NCBI GenBank assembly: GCA_028277345.1
Contig: JANQGM010000040.1
Coordinates: 1-64,000, forward strand
Reading direction: 5' to 3'
Source of the DNA: Candidatus Bipolaricaulota bacterium
Lineage (GTDB): Bacteria > Bipolaricaulota > Bipolaricaulia > UBA7950 > UBA9294
Length of the DNA stretch: 64,000 bases
In this document: positions 17,324 through 26,821 of the stretch, piece by piece
Position numbering within the stretch: the stretch's first letter is position 1
Layout of the letters: each line of letters starts with the position of its first letter
Program-made: the position numbers and the translations under genes
The notes under the pieces: model-generated
Databases searched by the model: none
What the model was told of the DNA's origin: nothing
Seen by the model: only the letters and a program-made list of their open reading frames with translations

Positions 17324-18625
17324 CTAACGAGCGATTTCCATCTTCGAGAGAACGAGTCCCGTCAGAACCTTCGGATAGAAATCCGTCGATTTCTGCGGCA
17401 TCTTCTCATCATGATCGGCCACGCGAACAACCTCATCCGGGCTAGTCGGATTCAGATAGAAGAACAACTGCTCGTCCCCACGCTTGACTGCCGCCACGCC
17501 TTGGTCGGCATCGACGGTATAGGTGACGTTCCGCTGCTCCTCAAGCGCTTTGGCGTCAATGCCAAGAAGCCGATCCAAGATGGCGGCATGCAGGATGGTG
17601 ACGTCCAATTTCCGGTAGTCGTCCGACCGATCGGAGGAAACGAGTTCATTCATGGCTGCCTCATCCTTCAATTGAAGCGTGACGAAGGAGTCGCTCGAGA
17701 CGCACCCAAAGGTATGTTCCGCACGCCCCGTCTTCGTCGCTGCGACCATCGCATCGAATGACGCGTGTTCATCGACCGAGAAATGCTCGGAAGCCGCGTT
17801 CAAGAACTCGCTCGCATCGAAGTTCTCAACCGCATGGACCAGTCGGTGGATCGGCCGGATCGACATGCCGGGTTCCGAAACGTTGAACAGAGTCATCATA
17901 CGAACGCCAAACGATTCGGGCGCCGCCGGCTGCCAACGCTTTTCCTGACATTCGTTCAGGAAGTTGACCGCCGTCTCATAGCGATGATGGCCGTCCGCAA
18001 TATAGAGGTCCTTATCATCCAGGGCCGCTTGGAACGCACGAATCGTTTCATCGTCAGTGATGCGCCATACCTGATGATAATTTCCGTCCGCGTCGCGCGC
18101 CTCCATCAATGGAGCGCTTCCGCCGATCTGCGCGGCCACGATCTTCTCCGTCGTTCGCGCTGGATCGTCATAGAGCATGAAGATGTGTCCGAAGTTGGCT
18201 TCAGTCGCGCGCATCAGCTTGAGGCGATCTTCTTTGGGCCCCTTCAGCGTCTTCTCGTGAGCGTGAACCTTCTCGGGTTCCAGCTTTCCTAGAGCGATGA
18301 TGCCCTTCCGCGTCAGCTGTTCTCCCTCAAACGAGTACGTCTGGTGGTAGGCATACAGCGCGGGTTCGGATTCTCGAATCAACACCTCTTGCCCAATCCA
18401 CTCGTTCAGAAACTCTGCCGCACGCGTGTAGACGTTGTTACCCTCGGAATCGCCTTCTTCAGGGCGTCCCTTGATAATGCGAACGATGTTGTGCGGGCTA
18501 CGATCGTAGCAGGCATCCTGAACGTCCGGGTAAACACGGTCGTAGGGAGGCGTCACAACGTCCGACAGATCTCCCACGATATCCGGATTGTATCGATAGC
18601 CACGAAACGGAATGATGGTTGCCAA
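17324..18625 (-). CDS. DUF1015 family protein
   Basis: A 433-residue cytoplasmic protein. The N-terminal IPFRGYRYNP and the conserved ADGHHRYETA near 211 identify the DUF1015 (PF06245) family, whose biochemical role is not settled to my knowledge. It follows serA by 9 bases in an aminotransferase-serA-DUF1015 operon. I recall the same neighbourhood in other deep-branching bacteria, and no phosphoserine phosphatase gene is in this operon, so a role in finishing serine synthesis is a reasonable guess only. A terminator follows. Confidence 0.88.
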   Translation of the reverse strand: MATIIPFRGYRYNPDIVGDLSDVVTPPYDRVYPDVQDACYDRSPHNIVRIIKGRPEEGDSEGNNVYTRAAEFLNEWIGQEVLIRESEPALYAYHQTYSFEGEQLTRKGIIALGKLEPEKVHAHEKTLKGPKEDRLKLMRATEANFGHIFMLYDDPARTTEKIVAAQIGGSAPLMEARDADGNYHQVWRITDDETIRAFQAALDDKDLYIADGHHRYETAVNFLNECQEKRWQPAAPESFGVRMMTLFNVSEPGMSIRPIHRLVHAVENFDASEFLNAASEHFSVDEHASFDAMVAATKTGRAEHTFGCVSSDSFVTLQLKDEAAMNELVSSDRSDDYRKLDVTILHAAILDRLLGIDAKALEEQRNVTYTVDADQGVAAVKRGDEQLFFYLNPTSPDEVVRVADHDEKMPQKSTDFYPKVLTGLVLSKMEIAR

Positions 18626-18634
18626 AAGGTCCTC

Positions 18635-19558
18635 CTAAGCGTTCGCCCGTGCGAAGTCGATCACGATCTCTGCAGCCTCTTTACCCACTCGCGCCTGCGC
18701 CTCGAATGTCGATGCGCCGATGTGCGGCGTCAAGGACACCGCCTCTCGAGAAAACAGAGGATGATCCTGAGCCACGGGCTCCTGCTCGAAGACATCCAAC
18801 GCCGCGCCGGTCACCTTGCCGGAATCCAATGCCGCAACGAGAGCGGTCTCATCGACAACTCCACCGCGAGCACAGTTGACGAGATAGGCGCCATCCTTCA
18901 TGCCCTCGAATTGAGGCGTCGAGATGGACGGTCCGATCTCCGGGTCAAAGGGAATGTGCAGGGAGATGAAATCCGACTGAGCGAGAAGCTCATCCTGAGT
19001 CACCATCGGAGCGAGTTCAGGAATCGGGCTTTCCGTGAGATAGGCATCCGTGCACAGGATCTTCATCCCCAAGGCGGCCGCTTTCCGAGCCAACGATTGC
19101 CCGATGCGGCCAATGCCGACGATGCCCAATGTCTTGCCCGCGATTTCGATTCCCTTGAGTTGCTTCTTCTCCCACTTGCCCGCCTTCATGGAGGCCGTAC
19201 CCCGGCCGATGTGGCGAGCCAGCGAGAAGATGTGGGCCAAGGCAAGTTCAGCCACCGAGTCGGAGCTGGCCGCCGGCGTGTTGCGAACGGCGATCCCCTT
19301 TTCTTCGGCATAGGCCACATCGACATTGTCCAACCCAACGCCCGCTCGGACGACGAGCTTTAGATTCGTTCCGGCATCGATAATGTTGCTGCGAACCTTG
19401 GTCGCGCTACGAATGACTATGGCATCGTAGACGGCAATCTCCGTCTCCAATTGCTCGGGGCTCAGGTCCGTTTTTTCGTCAACATCCAATCCTGCGTCAC
19501 GCATTGCGGCCAAACATTTGGGATCCAACGCGTCAGACGCCAATACACGAAAACTCAT
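18635..19558 (-). CDS. serA: D-3-phosphoglycerate dehydrogenase (short form)
   Basis: Oxidises 3-phosphoglycerate to 3-phosphohydroxypyruvate with NAD, the first step of serine synthesis. 307 residues, a short SerA without the C-terminal ACT domain, so probably not serine-inhibited through that domain. Visible: NAD-binding GIVGIGRIGQ near 145, catalytic Arg in NCARGGVVDE near 232, Glu in DVFEQEP near 260 and His in LTPHIGAST near 280. Preceded by the aminotransferase and followed at 9 bases by DUF1015. Confidence 0.9.
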   Translation of the reverse strand: MSFRVLASDALDPKCLAAMRDAGLDVDEKTDLSPEQLETEIAVYDAIVIRSATKVRSNIIDAGTNLKLVVRAGVGLDNVDVAYAEEKGIAVRNTPAASSDSVAELALAHIFSLARHIGRGTASMKAGKWEKKQLKGIEIAGKTLGIVGIGRIGQSLARKAAALGMKILCTDAYLTESPIPELAPMVTQDELLAQSDFISLHIPFDPEIGPSISTPQFEGMKDGAYLVNCARGGVVDETALVAALDSGKVTGAALDVFEQEPVAQDHPLFSREAVSLTPHIGASTFEAQARVGKEAAEIVIDFARANA

Positions 19559-19612
19559 GCTTCCTCCTCATACAACGAAACCTCCGGAGCGTTCTCCGAA
19601 ATGCGTCTCGCT

Positions 19613-20680
19613 CTACAATCCCAAGACGGTTTCTATGGCCCGCAACAGACCTTCCGTCTCATCGATCTGCGTGTCGCCCATATGGGCAATGCGGAACGTC
19701 TTGTTCTTGATATCCCCATAGCCGTTGGAGATGCGCAAATTGTAATCATCCGCCAGCCTCTTGATCAGCACGGGAACATCGATGTCCTTCGTGTTCAACA
19801 CCGAGGTCAACGTCTTGGACCAATAGCCGTCTTCAGGGTAGATATCGAAGTGCTTCTTGGCCCAAGCCTGAACGATCGACGCCATCTTGGCATGCCGCGC
19901 GAAACGTCCTTCCATGGTCTCGGCCAACATATCGTCCAACTGAGCGTTCAGCGCGTACATGTGCGGAATCGAGGGGGTCGAAGGCGTTTGGTTCTTGAGA
20001 TGCGATTTGAGCATGAGCGGCAGGCTGAAATAATAGGATCGAGGAGGCACAGTCTTGGCGCGTTCAAATGCCCGTTCGCTGACTGCGGCGACGGCCAGTC
20101 CTGCGGGAAGCGCAAACGCCTTCTGCACGCCAGCAAGCACGAAGTCAATTCCCCAGGCATCCGTTTCAATGGGAGCCCCCGCCATGCCGCTGACGGCATC
20201 CACCAACAGGAAGACGTCCGGGTACTTCTTGACGACCTCAGCGATCTCCTTGAGAGGATTCATCAGCCCTGTAGAAGTCTCGTTGTAGACCAGCGTCACA
20301 GCGTCATACTGTCCGGTTGCCAATTGCTCATCCACCATGTCCGGCTTGACGGCGACATCCCAAGGAAGCTCGAAGGCATCACAAGGGACGCCATTGCCCG
20401 CCGTGATCTGATGCCAGCGCTTGGAAAACGCGCCATTCACGAGATTGAGGCACTTCTTGGCAACCAAGTTCGTAACCGCCGATTCCATCGCTCCAGTCGA
20501 TGACGATGTGAAAAGCAGAACCGCGTTTTGGGTTGCTAGAACTGTCTGCAGTTTTCCTTGGATATCCGCATAGAGTTCGGAAAACTCGGGCGCTCGATGG
20601 TGGATCTGTGGCGTGGCCAGTTCCTTAAGGATTTCCGGCCGTACCTGTGTCGGTCCGGGAGTAAAAAGCCGCTTGTGCAT
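19613..20680 (-). CDS. Class V aminotransferase, serine-pathway type
   Basis: A 355-residue PLP enzyme of the serine-glyoxylate/serine-pyruvate/alanine-glyoxylate aminotransferase group. Start at 20680 after GGAGGG; N-terminal LFTPGPTQVRPEI is the family hallmark. The PLP Lys is in AGVQKAFALPAG near 190. Being directly upstream of serA, it may make phosphoserine or interconvert serine and hydroxypyruvate; sequence alone does not separate these. It lacks the typical SerC motifs. Confidence 0.85.
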   Translation of the reverse strand: MHKRLFTPGPTQVRPEILKELATPQIHHRAPEFSELYADIQGKLQTVLATQNAVLLFTSSSTGAMESAVTNLVAKKCLNLVNGAFSKRWHQITAGNGVPCDAFELPWDVAVKPDMVDEQLATGQYDAVTLVYNETSTGLMNPLKEIAEVVKKYPDVFLLVDAVSGMAGAPIETDAWGIDFVLAGVQKAFALPAGLAVAAVSERAFERAKTVPPRSYYFSLPLMLKSHLKNQTPSTPSIPHMYALNAQLDDMLAETMEGRFARHAKMASIVQAWAKKHFDIYPEDGYWSKTLTSVLNTKDIDVPVLIKRLADDYNLRISNGYGDIKNKTFRIAHMGDTQIDETEGLLRAIETVLGL

Positions 20681-20812
20681 GCTGCCCTCCATATGTCTTA
20701 GGGTTAAGTTGTCGTTTGTGATTCTCTGCAATGGGAGGATACTCGGTCGTTTTTGCCCGCGCAATGGAACTCCGAAGGGCATTTCCAGGCGTTTTTCGAA
20801 GCCGTTCCCCCA

Positions 20813-20842
20813 TTGAAAGACAGCGGGAGGTGGACCTAGAAT
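20813..20842 (+). promoter_or_regulatory. Predicted sigma-70-type promoter for lemA
   Basis: TTGAAA (20813-20818), 18-base spacer, TAGAAT (20837-20842), 22 bases before the lemA start codon. Both hexamers match the consensus at five of six positions. Confidence 0.6.
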
Positions 20843-20864
20843 CAACATGCTCAAAGGAGGCCGG

Positions 20865-21422
20865 ATGAATGTCTACCTTGTCGTGGGGGTGCTCGGCGTC
20901 GCCGCGGTGTTATGGGGGGTCGTGACCTACAACCGGTTGGCGCGATTCCGTGTTCGCGCGAATGCTGCGTGGAGTGACATCGATGTTCAGCTCAAACTTC
21001 GATGGGATCTGATTCCCAATCTCGTAGCATCCGTCCGGAACTACGTCGATCACGAGGAACGCGTTTTTGAGGATCTCGCCGCCGCGCGCGCGCGATCCAT
21101 GGCCGCACACTCGCCCCGCGAACAAGCCGAAGCCGAAGAAGGCCTGAAATCGCCGATGAAATCACTGTTCGCCATTGTCGAGCGCTATCCCCAGCTGATG
21201 GCGGATGAGCCGTTCCTCCAGCTGCAAGCGTCGCTGGAACAGATCGAGGATGCGATACAGCGAGGCCGTCGCCTCTACAACTCGATCGTACGCCGTTACA
21301 ACGAAGCCATTCAGGTCTTCCCGCGTCATCTCATCGCCAATCTGTTCGGCTTTCACGAACGCCAATTCTTCGCGCTTGCTCGACAACTCGAGCGTTCGAC
21401 CCCAACGGTTCGCTATAGATAG
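20865..21422 (+). CDS. lemA: LemA family membrane protein
   Basis: A 185-residue protein with one N-terminal membrane span (about 2-20) and a long helical bundle. AWSDIDVQLKLRWDLIPNLV near 37-56 is the LemA signature, and YNEAIQVFPRHLIANLFGF near 145-163 is the second conserved block. The start at 20865 follows AAAGGAGG; six extra upstream codons are not needed. LemA proteins have no settled biochemical role and are often linked to envelope maintenance. Confidence 0.9.
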   Translation: MNVYLVVGVLGVAAVLWGVVTYNRLARFRVRANAAWSDIDVQLKLRWDLIPNLVASVRNYVDHEERVFEDLAAARARSMAAHSPREQAEAEEGLKSPMKSLFAIVERYPQLMADEPFLQLQASLEQIEDAIQRGRRLYNSIVRRYNEAIQVFPRHLIANLFGFHERQFFALARQLERSTPTVRYR

Positions 21423-21438
21423 GGGACAGAGAGGGGGG

Positions 21439-21467
21439 TGGTCAGCCCCAAATCGCTCTGCTAGAAT
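21439..21467 (+). promoter_or_regulatory. Predicted sigma-70-type promoter
   Basis: TGGTCA (21439-21444), 17-base spacer, TAGAAT (21462-21467), 18 bases before the GTG start at 21486. The TAGAAT box also appears before lemA and before the VWA/RTX gene. Confidence 0.45.
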
Positions 21468-21485
21468 GCAGCAGAAGGGGGTTCC

Positions 21486-22106
21486 GTGAAGAAGATGAAC
21501 AAACCGTTCCTACGATGGTCTCTTGCGCTCGCGCTCATTCTGACGGCGAGTTTGGCGTTCGCCAACGAAATGGAGCCATGGCGAGTCGCCTGGGAATCGG
21601 TTCCCGCCATCTCGTGGGATCACTTCCAAGGAACGCCTCCGATGGATGCCGCGCATCGCACCGAAGCCGCCGCCATTCACATGACCATCCGCTGGCACGC
21701 CAGCTATTCGGTCTCCTCTAGCAATGGCTCGCACTGGACCGGACACGTCGCTTCCATTACCGTGACGAACACCATGGAACCTGCGCTCTCGTGGGTTGTG
21801 CCCGGGAAAAACTACCCCGATGTGTTGGAACACGAGCAGCTCCATTTCGATCTCAATGAAGTCTATCGCCGCAAGCTGGAGTGTCTGTTGCTGGAGACCC
21901 AAGCCTGCAGCGGATCGACGCAGCAAGCCGCCGTCGACCTTCTGAACTCGACGCTTCATCAAACCGCGAATGCCGTTCTCCAGAAACTCTCGGAGATGCA
22001 AGCGTTGTACGACGCCCAAACGTCCCATGGGAACAACACGGGCGAACAGGCGCGCTGGCACGGTCTTGTCGCTGGATGGCTAGCTGCGCCGACAACGGCG
22101 CCCTAA
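21486..22106 (+). CDS. DUF922-type zinc-protease-like exported protein
   Basis: A 206-residue protein with a signal peptide (about 1-26, ending SLAFA). The motif LEHEQLHFDLNEVYRRKL near 117-134 contains HExxH and the following Asp/Glu expected of DUF922 predicted metalloproteases. The GTG start at 21486 is preceded by AAGGGGG at suitable spacing; an ATG three codons later is possible. A single-gene unit between lemA and the convergent hypF. Confidence 0.75.
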   Translation: MKKMNKPFLRWSLALALILTASLAFANEMEPWRVAWESVPAISWDHFQGTPPMDAAHRTEAAAIHMTIRWHASYSVSSSNGSHWTGHVASITVTNTMEPALSWVVPGKNYPDVLEHEQLHFDLNEVYRRKLECLLLETQACSGSTQQAAVDLLNSTLHQTANAVLQKLSEMQALYDAQTSHGNNTGEQARWHGLVAGWLAAPTTAP

Positions 22107-22208
22107 CCTCCTGCATCAAGCGCCCGACGAAACCTTTTCCTGAGTCCGGGGTACGTCAACTAAGAAGCAAAGTACCTCCTTACTCACAATCTGCTTCATG
22201 CCCACAGC

Positions 22209-22231
22209 AAGGGGCGGCACAGCCGCCCCTT
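22209..22231. terminator. Convergent terminator hairpin
   Basis: AAGGGGCGGC, loop ACA, GCCGCCCCTT: a perfect 10-bp stem between the stop codons of the DUF922 gene (plus) and hypF (minus). The T tail is weak in both directions (TTCTCTC on the plus strand), so it may stop both transcripts only partly. Confidence 0.65.
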
Positions 22232-22279
22232 CTCTCATCAAACGCACTCCGAGAGAAAAATTCAGATCCGTTCAGGCGG

Positions 22280-24547
22280 TCACGCTGCCGACATCCGATA
22301 GCCCAACCCGGCATAAGCGGCCTGGCCAAGGGAAACCCCGCCGTCTCCGCAGGGAACGGTGCGGTTCAAGAAGAGCTGCGCGTTGCGCTGCAAACATCGA
22401 TCATGGATAACGCGCGAAATATGCTCGTTATAGGTCACGCCGCCGCTGAGCACAACTGAACGAATGCCCGTACGCTCCGCCGCCCGCAACGCCATCTCGA
22501 CGGCGCCCTCTGCCAACGCCTGTTGCGCTGTGGCTGCCACATCGCCGGCGGGGATGGATGCCGAGAGCTCGACTAACGTTCTGAGGAGCGCTGTTGTATC
22601 CAAGATCTCCATCTCCTCGCGCTGGATGACGGCGACGGGCAGAGGATGAACCTTCCCGGAAGCTGCCGCCGCTTCCAACCGCATAGCGGGTTCGCCTTCA
22701 TAGGTGCGGGTTTCACCCACGCGAAGCCACGCGGAAACGGCGTCCAGAAATCGGCCGGCGCTTGTCGTCATCGGCGTGTTGACACGGCGTTCGATCTGAG
22801 CAAGAAGCAAGCCGACCTCTTCTTCGGTGAAATCCCGTTCGCCGAGTATGCGGCACACGTTGTCAGAGGACCACCCGCCTTCCAAAAGAGCGGACGCCAC
22901 AAGGCGCATCGGCTGATGGGCGGCAAGATCGCCTCCAGGAAGAGGAATCGGCCTCAGACTGGCGGGCCGAGTGATGCAGCGCTCCCGGGCGACCAGAATC
23001 TCACCGCCCCACGCACTCCCATCGCTCCCGTACCCATAGCCGTCCAGGATGATGCCCACCGCCTCGTCGAGTTCATGTTCCACCATCACCGACAGCAGAT
23101 GGGCGGCGTGATGTTGAACAGAAACGACCGCGGCGCCGTGTTGCTCAGCCATCTCGTGCGCCAATGCCGTCGTCATGAAATGGGGATGCAAATCGCACGC
23201 GATAACGGCGGGAGGACGACCTGGGGCAATACGTCTGAGATGATCAATTGCCTCGTTCAGATAGTCGAGCGTCTGGAGATCGTCAACATTGCCGATGTGC
23301 TGTGACAGGGTCACCTGTTTCCGGTCGTAGAGCGCGAAGGTGAGGTCGGACTCCGGCCCCAGCGCCAGTATCGGCTTCTCGCCCAAATCGTACGGCAGCC
23401 CCTGAGGAACCCAGCCCCGCGATCGTCTCAAGAAGACGAAATCACTCGCCACGGTTCGTTGAACCGAATCATCGCACCGTGCCACGATGCGTCGGTCGTG
23501 AAGCAATGTGTGATCGACAACCGAACCCAACTCTGTCGTAATGCGCGCGTTCTCAATCAGCATGGGTTCTCCGGGGCGATTGGCGCTCGTCATCACCAAG
23601 GGAAACTCGAGCCGGTCAAACAGCAGGTGATGCAATCCCGTGTACGGGAGCATCACGCCGACGGTGTGCAGTCCGGGAGCCACGCTCTCGGGCAAGGCCG
23701 ACGCCTTCTGATGGAGCACGACGATCGGCCGGTTCGAAGAACGCAACCCATCACGTTCGGAATCCGAAATCTGGACAAAGGCATCGAGCATGCGTTCGTG
23801 CGCCATGAGCGCAAAGGGCTGAGCCGGTCTACCCAGTCGACGTCGCAGTGTTTCAATGGCTTGCGCATTGCCTGCATCACACGCCAGGTGTGTTCCACCG
23901 ATGCCCTTGATGGCCAGGATGCAGCCAACTTTGAGCGCTTCCACCGCTTGCGCGATCGCATCTCGCTCGTCTCCATCGAACCGGAGAACAGGACCACAGG
24001 CCGCGCATGCCGTTGTCTGCGCATGATATCGGCGCTCCAGGGGGTTGCCGTATTCGGACGCACACGTATCGCACATCGGGAAGTCGATCATGGACGTTCG
24101 CGGACGATCGTAGGGGAGCGATTCGATTACGGTGAACCGCGGCCCACAATCCGTACAACTCGTTGCCCAGTAACCTTGGAAGCGGCTCTCCCCCAAGATT
24201 TCCTCGACACAGGTGTCGCAAATCGCAACATCCGGCGGCAACTGTCCGCCGCCCTCCCCTTCGTCCGATGACGAAAGAATGCGAAAGGCGTCCGCCTTCG
24301 TCGGCTCCTCGCCCTCCACTTGAAGTTGATCGATCCGCGCCAATGGCGGCGTTTCCACCTCCAACGCTCGAAGAAAAGCAGCGACCGCCGAAGGAGAACC
24401 TTCGATGTGGATTTCAACTCCTGCATCTCCAAGGTTGCGGACCGATCCAACGAGCTCCCGCTGTACGGCGATTCGATAGATGAAGGGGCGAAATCCTACC
24501 CCTTGAACCACACCTTGGACGAGGATGTGGCGTGCGATCCGCGTCAT
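22280..24547 (-). CDS. hypF: Hydrogenase maturation carbamoyltransferase HypF
   Basis: Makes the carbamoyl/thiocyanate precursor of the CN ligands of the [NiFe]-hydrogenase active site, working with HypE. 755 residues, full length. Acylphosphatase domain at 1-90 (VQGVVQGVGFRPFIYRIA), zinc-finger Cys pairs CDTC near 109 and CTDC near 133 with a further two pairs near 159 and 184, YrdC-like domain about 200-370, and a Kae1-like C-terminal domain with HHAAHLLSVM near 480. Last gene of hypB-hypA-hypF; starts by ATGA overlap with hypA. hypC, hypD and hypE are not in the window. Confidence 0.95.
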   Translation of the reverse strand: MTRIARHILVQGVVQGVGFRPFIYRIAVQRELVGSVRNLGDAGVEIHIEGSPSAVAAFLRALEVETPPLARIDQLQVEGEEPTKADAFRILSSSDEGEGGGQLPPDVAICDTCVEEILGESRFQGYWATSCTDCGPRFTVIESLPYDRPRTSMIDFPMCDTCASEYGNPLERRYHAQTTACAACGPVLRFDGDERDAIAQAVEALKVGCILAIKGIGGTHLACDAGNAQAIETLRRRLGRPAQPFALMAHERMLDAFVQISDSERDGLRSSNRPIVVLHQKASALPESVAPGLHTVGVMLPYTGLHHLLFDRLEFPLVMTSANRPGEPMLIENARITTELGSVVDHTLLHDRRIVARCDDSVQRTVASDFVFLRRSRGWVPQGLPYDLGEKPILALGPESDLTFALYDRKQVTLSQHIGNVDDLQTLDYLNEAIDHLRRIAPGRPPAVIACDLHPHFMTTALAHEMAEQHGAAVVSVQHHAAHLLSVMVEHELDEAVGIILDGYGYGSDGSAWGGEILVARERCITRPASLRPIPLPGGDLAAHQPMRLVASALLEGGWSSDNVCRILGERDFTEEEVGLLLAQIERRVNTPMTTSAGRFLDAVSAWLRVGETRTYEGEPAMRLEAAAASGKVHPLPVAVIQREEMEILDTTALLRTLVELSASIPAGDVAATAQQALAEGAVEMALRAAERTGIRSVVLSGGVTYNEHISRVIHDRCLQRNAQLFLNRTVPCGDGGVSLGQAAYAGLGYRMSAA

Positions 24548-24933
24548 GAGGTTTCGGAATCCTCCGACGTCTGTACCGAGAGCCGATCGACGACCAGCTC
24601 ACGCCCCGTGATGAGATCAACTTCCGCCCCGCAGGTTGGGCAGCTGAGGATCGGCACCGAGAAGTGAAAGGCCTCATCTTCTACATGGTCCGCCTCCCCC
24701 TTGTAGCCGCAAGATGCGCATGAGACGGTTACCGGTATCAGTTCGATCTCCAACTGGGCGCCTTCCAAGACAGTCCCTTCGGCCAGCAGCTCAAACGCGT
24801 TCACCATCGCGTGATTCGACAGAATGCGCAACTCGCCTTTCTTCAAGAACACCCCGACGATTTTCCCACCAAGCGATTCCGCTTGTGGAAGAAGCGCATG
24901 GATGAGTTCAGACGCTACCGAGTATTCGTGCAT
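24544..24933 (-). CDS. hypA: Hydrogenase nickel-insertion protein HypA
   Basis: A 129-residue nickel metallochaperone. The N-terminal MHE nickel-binding motif (His2, Glu3) and the structural zinc site CASC near 72 with CPTC near 98 are intact. It hands nickel to the hydrogenase large subunit with HypB. Its start lies 19 bases inside the end of hypB and its stop overlaps hypF, so the three are likely translated as a unit. Confidence 0.95.
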   Translation of the reverse strand: MHEYSVASELIHALLPQAESLGGKIVGVFLKKGELRILSNHAMVNAFELLAEGTVLEGAQLEIELIPVTVSCASCGYKGEADHVEDEAFHFSVPILSCPTCGAEVDLITGRELVVDRLSVQTSEDSETS

Positions 24934-25577
24934 GGCAAATTCAATGCCTCCAACAGAGCATCGATGCCGGTATCGTGCCGTGCATTGGTCAAGAAGGCCT
25001 TGCCGTGAGGGTTGATCCGAGCGTAATCGTCAACCACACGCTGAGGATCAACGCCGACAGCGTCCGCAAGATCCACCTTATTCAATACGAGAATATCGGT
25101 CTGGGCGAAGATCTTCGGATGCTTTCGCACCATATCGTCGCCCTCGGTTGTCGAAACGACCACGATTTCCACAGCCGTTCCCAGCGGAAAATCAGCCGGG
25201 CAAATGAGGTTTCCCACATTTTCGATGAAGAGAATATCCAGTTCATCCATCGGAAGATGGCTCATGGCATGATCGACCGTGTGCGCATCCAGATGGCAGT
25301 CGTCTTGTGTATTCAGGTTCAACGACGAGACGCCGCGCGATAGGAATCGACGATGATCGTCATCCCCCGCGGAATCCGCGGCAATCGTTCCCACGCGATA
25401 GCCCTTGGCTATGAGCTGATCGATCATCCGCTCAATGAGCGAGGTCTTCCCGCTTCCGATGGCGCCCATGACGCTCACCGCCATTACCTGCTTCTCCTCG
25501 AGCAGACGACGATTGGTTTCTGCCAACTCCAGTTGGCGCTTCAGAATATCTTCACCATTGACGCTTACGTTATGCAT
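24915..25577 (-). CDS. hypB: Hydrogenase nickel-insertion GTPase HypB
   Basis: A 220-residue SIMIBI GTPase that powers nickel insertion. Start at 25577 after AAAGGAGGGGG. G1 motif GAIGSGKTS at 38-46 and the metal-site region ENVGNLICPADF near 133 are present. The N-terminus lacks the His-rich nickel-storage stretch found in some HypBs. First gene of the hyp operon, divergent from the thiol-redox cluster. Confidence 0.95.
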   Translation of the reverse strand: MHNVSVNGEDILKRQLELAETNRRLLEEKQVMAVSVMGAIGSGKTSLIERMIDQLIAKGYRVGTIAADSAGDDDHRRFLSRGVSSLNLNTQDDCHLDAHTVDHAMSHLPMDELDILFIENVGNLICPADFPLGTAVEIVVVSTTEGDDMVRKHPKIFAQTDILVLNKVDLADAVGVDPQRVVDDYARINPHGKAFLTNARHDTGIDALLEALNLPCTNTR

Positions 25578-25754
25578 GCCCCCTCCTTTGCGGCGGAATG
25601 ATACGACTCGCCTCGATGGCTCGCAATGGACTTCGCGTCCACGCGCTGTTGCATTGCCTGAGACGTGAACTATCATTTGGAAAACCAGATCCATTTTTTC
25701 GAGTATATTGGCAAAACGGATTCATACGTGGAGCTGTGAACAAGGAGAATGTCC

Positions 25755-26798
25755 ATGAAGAAAATGGCCTTATCGTCGATCCTCCTCGCGTTGGTTGCCG
25801 TCATGGGTTGGGCGGGCCCCTCCATCGACGTTGTCGTGCCAGTCTACGATTTCGGCTCGGTGATCGAAGGCATCGCTGTCGCGCACACCTTTGTTCTGAA
25901 GAATGTGGGCGATGATGTGCTCGAAATCTCCGGCGTTCGGTCATCGTGCGGATGCACAACTGCCGACTTGGCAACCACATCGATCGATCCTGGAAGTTCG
26001 GTGGACCTTGACGTTTTGGTGGATACAGCGGGGTTCAGTGGAACGATCTCCAAGTCCATCACCGTGTACTCCAACGATCCGGACCGACCCGCACTCAGCC
26101 TGCGGATCATGGGAGATCTCCAAACCGCGGAAGCGCACCACATCCCGGCTTCTGACGCTTTCTACTTGCTATATCTGCTCGTTGACCTTCGTGCTCCCGA
26201 GGCCTATGAAGCTCACCATGTCTTGGGCGCGGTGAACATCCCGTCAGAGGACCTGGTCGACGCTCTAGTGTCGCTTCCACGAGAAACGTTCCTCATCCTC
26301 TACGATGCCGACGGTCAAGCCGCTGAGGACGCTGCTGCCACGCTTCGCGAAAACGGATTCACGTTCGTACACACCCTGTATGGCGGACTTGACGAATGGG
26401 TTCATCTGTATGGCATGAAGAATCTCTTCTATGGCGAGACCGGGTACCCGCTTCCCGAGCGCGTCGCGCTATCAGGCAATCGAGGAGCCAATCAACTTCA
26501 AGTCAGTGAGCTCAATTACCTGTTCTATCTCTATATTGATGTTCGATCGGCCGACGCCTATGCAAATGAGCACATCATGGGATCGATCAACATCCCATAT
26601 GCCGATCTCGATGCCTGGCGCCCTCTTCTTCCCACTGACGCCCTCATCATTACCTACGATGAAATGGGCGTGGTTGGCGATGAAGCGGCGCTGTGGTTGA
26701 ATGATCACGGATTCGGCTCGGCAAAGAGCATGCTTGGTGGATTGGATGAATGGATTCGCCAATACGGCGTTAGGCACCTGTTCTCCACATCGAACTAA
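25755..26798 (+). CDS. DUF1573 domain protein with two degenerate rhodanese domains
   Basis: A 347-residue exported protein: signal peptide 1-20, DUF1573 beta domain about 24-125 (YDFGSVIEG, then SSCGCTTADL), then two rhodanese-like domains near 130-220 and 245-345. Both keep the fold landmarks (LVDLRAPEAYEAHH and YIDVRSADAYANEH; LGGLDEWIRQYG at the end), but the catalytic Cys position reads YDADGQ and YDEMGV, so Asp replaces Cys in each. They are probably not sulfurtransferases. The start at 25755 has AAGGAG at 7 bases. TTGCAT/TATCAT at 25649-25676 may be its promoter. Confidence 0.82.
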   Translation: MKKMALSSILLALVAVMGWAGPSIDVVVPVYDFGSVIEGIAVAHTFVLKNVGDDVLEISGVRSSCGCTTADLATTSIDPGSSVDLDVLVDTAGFSGTISKSITVYSNDPDRPALSLRIMGDLQTAEAHHIPASDAFYLLYLLVDLRAPEAYEAHHVLGAVNIPSEDLVDALVSLPRETFLILYDADGQAAEDAAATLRENGFTFVHTLYGGLDEWVHLYGMKNLFYGETGYPLPERVALSGNRGANQLQVSELNYLFYLYIDVRSADAYANEHIMGSINIPYADLDAWRPLLPTDALIITYDEMGVVGDEAALWLNDHGFGSAKSMLGGLDEWIRQYGVRHLFSTSN

Positions 26799-26821
26799 TC
26801 GCCAGAGGGAAAGGGGATTTC

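Noticed and set aside
17305-17330. GATCGGACTCGAATCTC resembling a tRNA T arm
   Set aside because: No acceptor, D or anticodon arm can be folded around it; it is next to the DUF1015 stop.
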